Shown here piece by piece: positions 16,190 to 25,743 of a stretch of DNA of 64,000 bases. A model generated the notes under the pieces. The model made no database searches and was not told the DNA's origin. It saw only the letters and a program-made list of their open reading frames with translations. The stretch is from contig CAYRUO010000001.1 in assembly GCA_964427505.1 (NCBI GenBank), positions 1-64,000 on the forward strand, given 5' to 3'. Each line of letters opens with the position of its first letter. Position 1 is the stretch's first letter. A program made the position numbers and the translations under genes. This DNA is from Thermanaerothrix sp034436175 (lineage in GTDB: Bacteria; Chloroflexota; Anaerolineae; Anaerolineales; Anaerolineaceae).

Positions 16190-17329
16190 TTATTTGATTT
16201 GCCAGCGAATATCGGTGATCCAGCGCAAGATGGGCTGACGGGTGAGCGGATCGGCGTTTAAGGCATCAAAGAGTTGTTTCCACCCGGCTTCCGGAGTGTT
16301 GTTGATTCCGGAACAACCACCGCGCTGTTGGCAGGCTTGGTACTGCGTCATTACCCCCGCGAATTCCATCGGCCGCCCGAGGTAGATCGCGCCGTAGCGG
16401 CTGATGGCTTGCCACTGGCGTGCATTGACCCCGCTGGTAGCATAGATTTCCGGCAACGGCCAGGCGGGTGGAGCGCCGTACGAGACGTAATAGACGTCGA
16501 ATTGCGTCCAGGGATTGGTTGAGGAATAAACCCAATTGGGGTTGGCACTGGTGGGACAACCCACGCAAGCACCAAAGTTGTAAAAGATGGCTTGTCCGTT
16601 ATCGTAGTTGTCAAATCCGTTCACCCATCCATACGTGACATAAGGGGTGTTCCAACCGGTGAGTTGAGAGTCCCATTCGATATCTGTGGCCCCGGCGACG
16701 CTCACTTGGCGGCTGTAGCCACTGCTCCATACCCACTGGATCAGGCGCACCACCATTTGCGCCCAGACTTTGCCGTGCTCATAGGCATAGGTGCGGCGAG
16801 TGTTCTGATCGGTCGTATTGGAACCGTAACCGCCGTAGTTATTCGTCCCAATGGCGACCATGATCTGCGATTCTTGATCCTCAGCACTGCAGACCCAATA
16901 GCCCTGGATGTAGGCTTTGACAGCGGCTTCGATGGCGCTGATCGGCACATAATGCCAATAGGGACTGAAAAGGCCGGCGCCGGGTTTATTAAGATTTCCA
17001 CCGTCGAACCAGCCCTGACCGAAATTCAATACCACCAGGCTATCCTGAGCGCCGGGGAGACTGCGGTCACGGCTACCCAGGGTGCACCCCAGGTCGTACA
17101 TGCGGGCGGGTGTTTCGTCTTGGATATAGTAACTGGTGGCATACAACGGCGTGGGTTGATAGTCGCGGTAGATCACGGGTAAAAAGAGCCGCGATGTAGC
17201 ATTTGCGCTCTGGGCTTGAGAAGGGATGGGTTGCGTCAGCGGCGCAAATAAGAAGAGGCCGAGTAAAAAGACAATTAGAGCAAGCCCCCTTAAGCGTTGA
17301 ATTGGGTTGCCCGTAGAAGACGGCATCAT
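16190..17329 (-). CDS. Secreted protein of unknown function, ~380 aa
   Basis: An N-terminal signal (LRGLALIVFLLGLFLFAPLT, then SQAQS) precedes a ~330-residue extracellular part rich in aromatic residues and glycines (FSPYWHYVPISAIEAAVKAY, IGTNNYGGYGSNTTDQNT, ATDIEWDSQLTGWNTPYV). It has several cysteines (GACVGCPTS, CQQRGGCSG). The fold faintly recalls a TIM-barrel glycosidase-like protein (segment ATDIEWD), but I cannot name a family. ATG 17329 is chosen, with a weak ACAGG upstream; an in-frame GTG at 17359 would add ten residues before the signal. It is divergent from the two-component operon. Confidence 0.55.
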   Translation of the reverse strand: MMPSSTGNPIQRLRGLALIVFLLGLFLFAPLTQPIPSQAQSANATSRLFLPVIYRDYQPTPLYATSYYIQDETPARMYDLGCTLGSRDRSLPGAQDSLVVLNFGQGWFDGGNLNKPGAGLFSPYWHYVPISAIEAAVKAYIQGYWVCSAEDQESQIMVAIGTNNYGGYGSNTTDQNTRRTYAYEHGKVWAQMVVRLIQWVWSSGYSRQVSVAGATDIEWDSQLTGWNTPYVTYGWVNGFDNYDNGQAIFYNFGACVGCPTSANPNWVYSSTNPWTQFDVYYVSYGAPPAWPLPEIYATSGVNARQWQAISRYGAIYLGRPMEFAGVMTQYQACQQRGGCSGINNTPEAGWKQLFDALNADPLTRQPILRWITDIRWQIK

Positions 17330-17577
17330 GAACCTGTCAGGTTGCAAAAACTGGGCCACGGTGTGGCAGGGAATGATGGGGTAACGGGCATTATATCATA
17401 TGGGGCTTACCATTTTGTAAACTCAAATTCGGGGCAAAACGGCGGGCTGACTATTGTCAGAATATCATCTTTCACATAAGATTTAAGCAACCGGTTCAGG
17501 CGCTGTTGGAAGGCAGGCGGGAATCGTGATCCCCGGCGCGCTCATGACTGGGAGCACGCACCGAATAAGGAGGCGGA

Positions 17578-18480
17578 ATGAGCAAAGCCCGATTACTCAT
17601 TGTTGAAGATGATGTGGATATCGCGAATATGCTCCGGCTTTTCTTCAAGAGCCAGGGGTATGACGTGGATGTGGCCATGCGCGGCAGTGAAGCATTGGAA
17701 AAAACGCGCCAGGGACTGCCGCATTTGCTGGTGCTGGATATTATGCTGCCTGATATTGACGGCTATGAGGTGTGCCGCGCTCTGCGGACTAACATCCGCA
17801 CCAGCCACATTCCCATCCTCTTTCTGACCCAAAAAGACGAGCGCAGTGATAAACTCAAGGGCTTGGAACTAGGGGCGGATGATTACATCACCAAACCGTT
17901 TGATATCGAGGAGCTCAAACTGCGGGTGCAAAATGCCCTGGCGCGGGCGGAGCGCGAGAGCCTGACCGATCCCCAGTCGGGTCTGCCGTCCGGACGCCTG
18001 ATCGAGGATCAACTGCGCAAGGTCATTCGCCAACCCGATTGGGCGTTCATGGATATTCGCATCAACTACTTTGATGCCTTCCGCGATGTTTATGGCTTGA
18101 TTGCGGCCAATGATGTAGTGCGTTTCACGGCGATGTTGCTGGGCGAAGTGGTAGATGCCGTGGGGACTCCCAATGACTTCATTGGACACGCAGGCGGAGA
18201 TAACTTTGTCATCTTCACGGCCAGCCAAGTCGCCCCACGCTTGAAAGAGGCCCTGAAACAACGCTTTGCGGAAGCCGTACTCAGCCATTACAACTTTATT
18301 GATCGCCAACAGGGGTATATCCTGGCTCCGGGTCGGGGGGGCGAAATGGTCAAGACTCCCTTCATGAGCCTGGCTATCGGCGTGGTGACTCCTGCCACGC
18401 ATTCATTCACCGATATTCGCGAGATCACCGAGGTCGCGGCTGAAGAGCGTCGTCGCGATGCTCTGCTTGCCGCCGGATAG
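17578..18480 (+). CDS. Response regulator with REC and degenerate GGDEF-like domain
   Basis: The 300-residue protein has an N-terminal receiver domain (1-120) with phospho-acceptor Asp54 (VLDIMLPDIDG), acid pair DD at 11-12 and Lys106 (YITKPFD). The C-terminal half (~130-290) follows the GGDEF fold (SLTDPQSGLPSGRLIEDQL, IGHAGGDNFVIF, MSLAIGVVTP), but the signature reads GGDNF at 206-210, so the key Glu is replaced by Asn209 and cyclase activity is unlikely. It may bind nucleotide or a partner instead. AAGGAGGCGGA lies before ATG 17578. The huge kinase gene begins 15 bases after its stop, so they are surely one operon. Confidence 0.85.
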   Translation: MSKARLLIVEDDVDIANMLRLFFKSQGYDVDVAMRGSEALEKTRQGLPHLLVLDIMLPDIDGYEVCRALRTNIRTSHIPILFLTQKDERSDKLKGLELGADDYITKPFDIEELKLRVQNALARAERESLTDPQSGLPSGRLIEDQLRKVIRQPDWAFMDIRINYFDAFRDVYGLIAANDVVRFTAMLLGEVVDAVGTPNDFIGHAGGDNFVIFTASQVAPRLKEALKQRFAEAVLSHYNFIDRQQGYILAPGRGGEMVKTPFMSLAIGVVTPATHSFTDIREITEVAAEERRRDALLAAG

Positions 18481-18495
18481 GCGGTCGGGCGGGTT

Positions 18496-21400
18496 ATGTC
18501 TCTGGCGCCTGTGCTGTGGGGCTTTCTGTTGATCTTGCTGGGCGCGGTAGCCTGGTGGGCAACGCATTGGTTGTTGCGGACGTTGCCGGGCACAATGCGC
18601 GCTTCAAGTCCTGTTGGGGCAGGAGAAAACGAGCATGGTGACGACCTGAACGAGGCGGTCATTGTGATACAACCCGGTGGTCGGGTAACTTGGTTGAACG
18701 AGCCTGCCCGAGCGTTGTTTGATCTCCCTGCAGAGGTTCATCCTAACTTGGAAACGCTGGCGCGTAAAGTGCGTCCGCCGGAACTATTCCTCGGCCTGTG
18801 TGCTAACGGTGGGCAGGATTTGGTAACCCTGGGGGGACGCACGGTTGAGGTGCGTGTTTTGGCAACACCTCTGGATGGGCAGTCCTACCGTCTGGTGTGG
18901 CTGCGAGAGGCCAACCTGGCCGGTGAACTGACGCGCGAGTCATCTTTACCAGCGCAAACCCTGCAAACATTTTTGCAACTCACCCAGGCGATTGCGGCTA
19001 GCCTGGACTTAAACGAGACGCTACAAGCCGTTCTGGACAGCCTGGAGCGCTTACTGCCGGCGGACATTTGGGAAATTACCCTGTGGGATGCAGAAGCGGG
19101 CGTGCTGTGGCCTTATCGGCGCCTGGCAGGCCATCGTTTGGAGCGGGTATCCCGTGGCTATGCTCTGGATGAGGGCTATTCTGGTTATTTGGCGCGCACG
19201 CGGCGACCTCTTCTTCTCTCACGCGTCGAGGAACGTTCTGACCTGCACCAGGCCATTGATCGGCAGTCTTACCCTCTACGTTCTTATATGGGGGTGCCGT
19301 TGATCGTCGGCAAGGAACTTATCGGGACCTTGGAACTGGGCTCGCTCACACCAGATCATTTTCAGCCCTCGGATCTTGAATTACTGCGGTTAATTTCTGG
19401 GCAGGCGGCAATTGCGATTCATCACGCTTTGCTTTATCGCCAGGAACAGCGGCGAGCGATAGAGTTGGCGGGGCTGGCGCAGTTTGCTCAGGCGTTTGGA
19501 TCGGTGCGTGATCCGCGCGAACTTTATGAGCGTTTGATCAACAGCATTCTCCCTTTGCTCCCGGTTAATATCCTGGGCTTCTTGATCTTCAATGAGAATA
19601 CGCGGCGTTTGGAGGCCCAGGCTCCATTTATTGGGTTGCCCCCTGAGTTTCTGGATATGTATCGGTTGCCGGTCGGAGCGAATTCTCCCCTGGAGCGGGC
19701 TTTGCTGGAACAGGATATCCTGATGACCGAAAATGCCGTGGAGGACCCGCGTTGGCACGAATTGGGACTGCACCATCTGGCGGTGGCGGCAGGGTTGCGC
19801 GAAACCGTACTGGTGCCATTGGCTTCCGTGGGGCGGGTTTTAGGGTACATGCAGGCATCCAACCGCCTTAATGGAGGTATGTTTACTCAGGACGAAATTC
19901 GTTTGATGATGATTATTGCCAACCAAGCGGCGCCGATCATCGAAAACGCAACTCTAGTTCAACAGACCCGTCAGCGGGCGCAGCGTGCTGAGGCACTGCG
20001 TCGTATCGCCAGTTTGGCCAGTTCTGCGGCGACGTTGGACGAGATTTTGAAGTATTCCTTACAAGAATTAGTGCGCCTGCTTCGTGCCGATTGTGCTGCT
20101 GTTTTCTTACTCAATACCAGCCGTACGGCGCTCGAACTGCACCGCTCTTCGTATTTTGGCGAAGTCGCCCAGGATGGAGAGGCGATCCCGCGCCTGTTGG
20201 TAGATGATCCGCAGTTCCCTTTTACCGTAACGGGCAGTCAGGATGCACTCCACAGCGGTCATTTATCCTTTGAAACCACCTTAATTCCTTACTACCAACA
20301 TCTGCGTCAGACCTGGGAGGTCGAGTCGGTAGTGGCTGTGCCCCTGGTGGTGCGCAACGAAGGGATTGGTGAAATATGGGTGGGAAGCCGGCGCACCGAT
20401 CAATTTGATCACTCGGATTTGCAATTGATGTTTACCGCAGCAGGGCAGTTGGCCGGCGTTGTTGAGCAGGCTTCTCTGCGGGCGCAAACCGATGAATCCC
20501 TGCGCCAGCGGTTAGAGCAGTTGACCGCATTGAATCGGATTACGCGTGAACTGAGTGCGTCGCTCGATCTTGAGCACCTGATGGAGATTGTGTACGAGGA
20601 AGCGTTGCGTATCACCCGCGCCGATTGCGGCAGCCTGTTGTTGTTCGACTTGCAGCGGGTATCGCAGGGAAACAAATGGCCGTTGCGCCTGAACTTGGGC
20701 GAACCGGTGCCGGCTGAAATGGGCGCGTTGGAACAGCAAGCGTTGCGGTCTGGAGCACCGATTATTGTGGCGGAAGTTTCCCCGGATACAACGGCTGTTC
20801 TGCATGAGGGTGTGGGTTCGCTGCTCATTGTGCCGATCTTTTACCGCCAATATCCGGCGGGCCTGATCCACCTGCATGCCCGTCACGTCAATCACTTTGG
20901 GCCGACCGTTACCGAAATTGTGCAATCCCTGGCTGCACAGGCCAGTGTGGCTCTATCGAATGCGTTGCAGTATGAAGAACAGGTGCAGCGCAGCGAGTTG
21001 GTGCGGCGGCAATTGGAAACCTTTGCCGAACTTTACCGCGTTTCTTCATTCTTGTGGCCCGATCAGTCCCTAGAAGATGCACTGGCGGCTATTGCACGGG
21101 CGATTACGCAAGCCACGCCCTTCCGCGCGGTGCTGATCAGCGTCTATGATCCTGAGAAAGCGCATTTGGTGCGCAAAATTAGCCGCGGACTAACTCCAGA
21201 ACAGTGGGAGGAAGTCCGCCAACGCACCTTGCCTTGGTCGGCGTTGGAGTCCTTGCTCCGTCCTGAGTTTCGTCTGGATTCGCTTTACTACATCCCGGCC
21301 GATCGAACCCCGGTCTTGCCTGATTCCATCCACTGGGTCAATGTCATGCGCCCTGAGGATGAACTGCCCGCCGTAGAAGACCTTTGGCATCCGGACGATT

Positions 21401-24400
21401 TGCTCTTGGCGCCGCTCTATGATGACAAAGGCCAGCCATTAGGCTTAATCAGTGTGGATGACCCCAGTGATGGCCGTCGTCCGGATCGGGCCGCGCTGGA
21501 TGCCTTGAGCCTCTTCGCTGCTCAGGCTGCATTGGTGATCGCCCGTCATCGTCATCTCCAAGAGTTACAGCAGCGCCTGGCTCGTTTTGAGGTCTTGCAA
21601 AGTGAAGAGATGCGTCAGCGCGAGAGGCTGCGTTGGCAGCGCGTGCGCGAGGGCTTCGCGGTTATGGAAGAGGCTTCTCGTCAGAGTAGTGTGGAGGGCG
21701 TGTTACACAGTGTTGCCTATCAGTGGTTGGAGCGATTAGAGGGAACGGCAGCTTTAATTGCCGAACAACGTCCCTCTGGCCCATATTTATGGGAGGTCAT
21801 CGGCACTCAACCACCGGATCTGAATCCACAAGCCCTACTAGGCCAGCGTAATCCTCTCCTTCAGGCTTTGAATGAAGGAAGGCCGCTAATGGTAGCGGAT
21901 GTTCACGAGGAACCGGCCTGGCAAGATAGTCCGCTGGTGCAGGGCTGGGGGGCTCAGGCCTTTATGACCCTTGTATTCGAGCCTGGCGTGGGGCGGCGAA
22001 TAGGGGTGTTGGTATTAGTGGATCACCCATTGCCTTCTTTTGAAGCCGAAGATATTATCTTCTATGCCCAGTTTTCGCGCCAGATTAGCATTACACTGCA
22101 AAATCTCGAATTGCTGGAAGAAACGCGCCGCCGCCTGCGCGAGGTGAATCTACTCTTGGATTACAGCCGCAGACTGGGGAGTTTAAGTGAAACAGATTTG
22201 CTGCAAGCCTTGTGTACCACCGCATTGGAGGTCATTCCAGAAGCCGAGGCGGCATGGGTGGCGTTGTGGGAGCCGCGTGAAGACGCATTGGTACCACGTG
22301 CAGCGCACGGTTACGCTGATGAATCGTCCTTAATGGACGTTCATTTTGCAGTAACCCCTGCCGAGGCCTCCGCGTTGGCACGCGTCTTTCAGCAGGGGCA
22401 AGTAGCGCGTATAGATGAAGTAAATTTTGTGCGCGACTATGCCCTCGTTGGCGAGGACTTGCTGCGCTATCGGCAAGCGAATAAGGGAAAATTGCCACTA
22501 TCCACGCTGATGTTGCCTTTGGGGAGCGGGGAGCGCGTGCTGGGGGTGTTTGTTATTGAGAATTTCAGCCAAAATGCAGCTTTTACCCCGGAGCATCAAA
22601 CCCTGGTGCATTCGCTGGCCCAGCAAACGCTTTTGGCTCTGGAAAATGCCCGCCTGTTCCAGGCGGCAGGGCGGCGCTTGGAGCAACTTCAGGCACTTAC
22701 GCAAGCGTCGGCACGCCTCTCGGCCAGCCTTACCCAGGACGAGGTTCTTTCCGCCCTTATGGAGGCATTAGGGGATGTAATGGCCTATGATACCGCGGCG
22801 CTCTGGCTGCGCGAGGGCAACGTTTTGCGTTTGGTGGCCGCGCAAGGCTTTGCCGATCATGAACAACGCGTGGGTTTGGAGGTGCGGCTGGAAGACAGCC
22901 GCCTGTTCCAGGCGATGCGTGAGCAAGGGCAGCCGATTCTGGTGGCAGATATTCGTCAGGATGAACGCTTCCCGAGCTTTTTGGAACCGGAACGTTTGTG
23001 TTGGTTAGGATTACCTCTTCTGGTTCAGGCCGATTTTATCGGCGTGCTGGCTTTGGAGAAGGCCGAGGCGGGTTATTACTCGTCTGAGGACGTGCAGGTG
23101 GGAGCAACATTTGCCAGCCAGGCGGCGTTGGCGTTGGCGAAGGCGCGCTTGCTTGAAGATAGCCAGCGTCGCGCGGTCGAACTTGACCAGCGTTCAGAAC
23201 GTTTAGCCCTGCTTTATAACCTTTCTAACGAATTAGGGGCTTCTTTGGATGCGGCGCATATCTTGAGCCTTACCTTGCAGCGCTTGAAGGATGCGTTGGG
23301 CGCCGATGTCGCGGCTGTGTTGACCTGGGAGGAGGGGCGGGCCACCTTGACGCTGGTTGCTCCGCCGGGGGAGATGAGATTACCTCAACCCTTACCCGTG
23401 ATTCCGCTCTTTGAGCGCTTGCAGGAGACGCGCGGGATTTACATTGTAGGGGATATTCATCGCGAGGCCGAGGTGATTGACCTAACGCGCGCATGGCCGG
23501 CGCTGGCAATGATGCACTCGCTCATCATGGTGCCCTTGGCAAGCGCTCAGGTGATGCAGGGGTGGGTTGGGTTGGCTTACGCGCAGGAGCACCGTTTTGC
23601 CGCGCCAGAACTGGAACTGGCGCGAACTATCTGTAACCAAGCGGCGGTGGCTTTGCAAAATGCCCGCTTGTTTGCTGAAACTCATGCCCTCAAAGAGGAT
23701 CTGGAGCGGCGCGTTGCCTTACGCACGGCCGAATTGCGCCAAGCCAACCTGGAGACGCAAACCCTCTTACGTGTAATTATGGAACTCTCGGCCAGCCTGG
23801 ATATCCATCAGGTTCTGACGCGGGCTTTGGAAGTGCTCAATCAGGCTTTGGATGTGGATGCCAGCCTGGTGCGGTTGGTGCAGGGCGAGAGTTTCTTGCG
23901 TGCCGTGCCTGACCTAGACCTGGAACCGAAAGCCCTGATTGAAGCCGTCAAACCCCTACATCAACGCGTAGTTAAGCAGCGCTCTCTCTTGTGCTGGGAT
24001 GACCTTACCGAGAGCGAAGACGGTGAGATCTACGCCTTAAGGTCTCTAGGTGTGCGGGCCGGGGTAGGTGTGCCTTTGATCCTGGGTGAAGAGGTTCTCG
24101 GTTCCCTGTTCCTGATCCACCGCCAGCCGGGACACTTCCGGGAAGCGCACATCCATCTGGCTCAGGCCATTGCTCGCCAGATGAGCATTACCTTGAGCAA
24201 TGCTGAACTCTTTGGGCTGATCCGCGATCAGGCGGAGAGCCTGGGGCAGATGGTGCGGGAACAGCAAATTGAAGCCAGCCGCTCGCGGGCGATTCTCGAA
24301 GCCGTAGCTGACGGTGTCATGGTGACCGATGCCGATCTGCGCATTACGTTGTTCAATGCCTCGGCAGAGCGTATTTTGGGCCTGCAGGCCGACCTGGTGC

Positions 24401-25347
24401 TCAATCAGTCCTTAGAGCGTTTCAGCGGTCTCTTTGGTGAAGCCGGTCATGCCTGGGTGCAGACGATTCAGCGCTGGTCGGAGCAGGCCGAGGCGGCGGA
24501 TGCCAGTGAGACGTTTGCCGGCCAAATGGTGTTGGAAGACCAGCGGGTGGTGGCGATTCATGTTGCGCCGGTCTTCTGGCGCGATCACTTCTTGGGCACA
24601 GTTTCGATTTTCCGCGATGTTACGTATCAGGTGCAGGTGGATCGTCTGAAGTCGGAGTTCTTGGCCAATGTTAGTCACGAATTGCGCACCCCTCTCACCG
24701 CGATCAAAGGGTATGTAGATGTCATGCTCATGGGGGCAGCGGGCACCATCACTGAACCTCAAGGGCGATTCCTGCGCATCGTCAAAGAAAATGCCGAGCG
24801 CTTGATCCGATTGGTGAACGATCTGCTGGATGTTTCACGCATTGAGGCCGGGCGAGTGGAACTCAACCGGGCAGCTTTTGACTTAGCCGAAGTGGTGAAA
24901 GAGGGATTGCAGGCGATGCAAGCGCGTGCTCAAGAAGAATCCCGTCACCTGATGTTTGAATTGGACCTTGCGCCCACCTTACCACAAGTTTATGGTGACC
25001 GGGAACGGGTGCGCCAGATTGTAGAAAGCCTGCTTTCTAATAGTTACCATTACACTCCGGATCAAGGACGGATTATGCTGAGAGTCTACCCCGTCGGTGA
25101 ACACGAGGTGCAAGTAGATGTGCAAGATACCGGAATCGGCATCCCCATCGAAGATCAACCGCGCATTTTTGAGCGTTTCTACCGCGGTAACAATCCTTTG
25201 GTGATGGCGAAGGCCGGCACCGGGTTGGGGTTAGCCCTGGCGAAAATCCTGGTTGAAATGCAGGGGGGGCGGATCTGGTTTACCAGTAGCGGTGTTCCGG
25301 GCGAAGGGAGCACCTTCTCATTTACCTTACCGATTGCGGAGCGTTGA
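18496..25347 (+). CDS. Giant sensor histidine kinase with about ten GAF domains and PAS
   Basis: This 2283-residue protein starts with one membrane helix (~7-30) and a PAS-like domain (~50-140). About ten consecutive GAF domains follow from ~155 to ~1900, each starting with an L..L.....ASLD-type helix and ending with QAAxALxNARL-like text. A PAS domain (~1930-2045), HisKA and HATPase_c complete it. The phospho-acceptor is His2061 in VSHELRTPLTAIKGY; the N box (SLLSNSYHYTP), DTGIG (Asp2211) and GTGLGLALA are intact. The number of sensory domains suggests it integrates many small-molecule or redox signals. It is flanked by two REC proteins in the same operon, its likely phosphorylation targets. 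Confidence 0.9.
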   Translation: MSLAPVLWGFLLILLGAVAWWATHWLLRTLPGTMRASSPVGAGENEHGDDLNEAVIVIQPGGRVTWLNEPARALFDLPAEVHPNLETLARKVRPPELFLGLCANGGQDLVTLGGRTVEVRVLATPLDGQSYRLVWLREANLAGELTRESSLPAQTLQTFLQLTQAIAASLDLNETLQAVLDSLERLLPADIWEITLWDAEAGVLWPYRRLAGHRLERVSRGYALDEGYSGYLARTRRPLLLSRVEERSDLHQAIDRQSYPLRSYMGVPLIVGKELIGTLELGSLTPDHFQPSDLELLRLISGQAAIAIHHALLYRQEQRRAIELAGLAQFAQAFGSVRDPRELYERLINSILPLLPVNILGFLIFNENTRRLEAQAPFIGLPPEFLDMYRLPVGANSPLERALLEQDILMTENAVEDPRWHELGLHHLAVAAGLRETVLVPLASVGRVLGYMQASNRLNGGMFTQDEIRLMMIIANQAAPIIENATLVQQTRQRAQRAEALRRIASLASSAATLDEILKYSLQELVRLLRADCAAVFLLNTSRTALELHRSSYFGEVAQDGEAIPRLLVDDPQFPFTVTGSQDALHSGHLSFETTLIPYYQHLRQTWEVESVVAVPLVVRNEGIGEIWVGSRRTDQFDHSDLQLMFTAAGQLAGVVEQASLRAQTDESLRQRLEQLTALNRITRELSASLDLEHLMEIVYEEALRITRADCGSLLLFDLQRVSQGNKWPLRLNLGEPVPAEMGALEQQALRSGAPIIVAEVSPDTTAVLHEGVGSLLIVPIFYRQYPAGLIHLHARHVNHFGPTVTEIVQSLAAQASVALSNALQYEEQVQRSELVRRQLETFAELYRVSSFLWPDQSLEDALAAIARAITQATPFRAVLISVYDPEKAHLVRKISRGLTPEQWEEVRQRTLPWSALESLLRPEFRLDSLYYIPADRTPVLPDSIHWVNVMRPEDELPAVEDLWHPDDLLLAPLYDDKGQPLGLISVDDPSDGRRPDRAALDALSLFAAQAALVIARHRHLQELQQRLARFEVLQSEEMRQRERLRWQRVREGFAVMEEASRQSSVEGVLHSVAYQWLERLEGTAALIAEQRPSGPYLWEVIGTQPPDLNPQALLGQRNPLLQALNEGRPLMVADVHEEPAWQDSPLVQGWGAQAFMTLVFEPGVGRRIGVLVLVDHPLPSFEAEDIIFYAQFSRQISITLQNLELLEETRRRLREVNLLLDYSRRLGSLSETDLLQALCTTALEVIPEAEAAWVALWEPREDALVPRAAHGYADESSLMDVHFAVTPAEASALARVFQQGQVARIDEVNFVRDYALVGEDLLRYRQANKGKLPLSTLMLPLGSGERVLGVFVIENFSQNAAFTPEHQTLVHSLAQQTLLALENARLFQAAGRRLEQLQALTQASARLSASLTQDEVLSALMEALGDVMAYDTAALWLREGNVLRLVAAQGFADHEQRVGLEVRLEDSRLFQAMREQGQPILVADIRQDERFPSFLEPERLCWLGLPLLVQADFIGVLALEKAEAGYYSSEDVQVGATFASQAALALAKARLLEDSQRRAVELDQRSERLALLYNLSNELGASLDAAHILSLTLQRLKDALGADVAAVLTWEEGRATLTLVAPPGEMRLPQPLPVIPLFERLQETRGIYIVGDIHREAEVIDLTRAWPALAMMHSLIMVPLASAQVMQGWVGLAYAQEHRFAAPELELARTICNQAAVALQNARLFAETHALKEDLERRVALRTAELRQANLETQTLLRVIMELSASLDIHQVLTRALEVLNQALDVDASLVRLVQGESFLRAVPDLDLEPKALIEAVKPLHQRVVKQRSLLCWDDLTESEDGEIYALRSLGVRAGVGVPLILGEEVLGSLFLIHRQPGHFREAHIHLAQAIARQMSITLSNAELFGLIRDQAESLGQMVREQQIEASRSRAILEAVADGVMVTDADLRITLFNASAERILGLQADLVLNQSLERFSGLFGEAGHAWVQTIQRWSEQAEAADASETFAGQMVLEDQRVVAIHVAPVFWRDHFLGTVSIFRDVTYQVQVDRLKSEFLANVSHELRTPLTAIKGYVDVMLMGAAGTITEPQGRFLRIVKENAERLIRLVNDLLDVSRIEAGRVELNRAAFDLAEVVKEGLQAMQARAQEESRHLMFELDLAPTLPQVYGDRERVRQIVESLLSNSYHYTPDQGRIMLRVYPVGEHEVQVDVQDTGIGIPIEDQPRIFERFYRGNNPLVMAKAGTGLGLALAKILVEMQGGRIWFTSSGVPGEGSTFSFTLPIAER

Positions 25348-25356
25348 GGAAGTCCA

Positions 25357-25743
25357 ATGACCCATATTTTGGTGGCTGAAGACGAACGTGATATCCGAGA
25401 ATTGATTGCCTTTACCCTACGCTTTGCCGGGTATGAGGTAACCACGGTGAGCAACGGCGAGGAAGCCGTGCAGGCCGCAGCGCAACTTCATCCGGCATTA
25501 ATTCTTATGGACGTGCGCATGCCGCGCATGGATGGCTATCAGGCTTGCCAAGCCCTCAAGGCCGACCCGGCGTTGAAGCACATCCCCGTGGTTTTTCTCT
25601 CGGCCAAGGGTCAAGAGTCTGAAATTCAAGCCGGGCTAGCCGCCGGGGCGACGGATTATTTGCTTAAACCGTTCGCCCCAGATGAACTGACCCGGCGTGT
25701 GCGTGAACTATTAGAGAAACATTCTCCGGCAATGGGAGCATGA
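25357..25743 (+). CDS. Single-domain response regulator (CheY-like)
   Basis: The 128-residue protein is a bare receiver domain: acidic pair EDE at 8-10, phospho-acceptor Asp52 in LILMDVRMPRMDGYQ, and Lys104 in YLLKPFAPDE. It lacks an output domain, so it must act through protein contact, for instance as a phosphate shuttle from the kinase upstream (nine bases between genes). Its stop overlaps the start of the hydrolase-fold gene by four bases. Confidence 0.9.
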   Translation: MTHILVAEDERDIRELIAFTLRFAGYEVTTVSNGEEAVQAAAQLHPALILMDVRMPRMDGYQACQALKADPALKHIPVVFLSAKGQESEIQAGLAAGATDYLLKPFAPDELTRRVRELLEKHSPAMGA

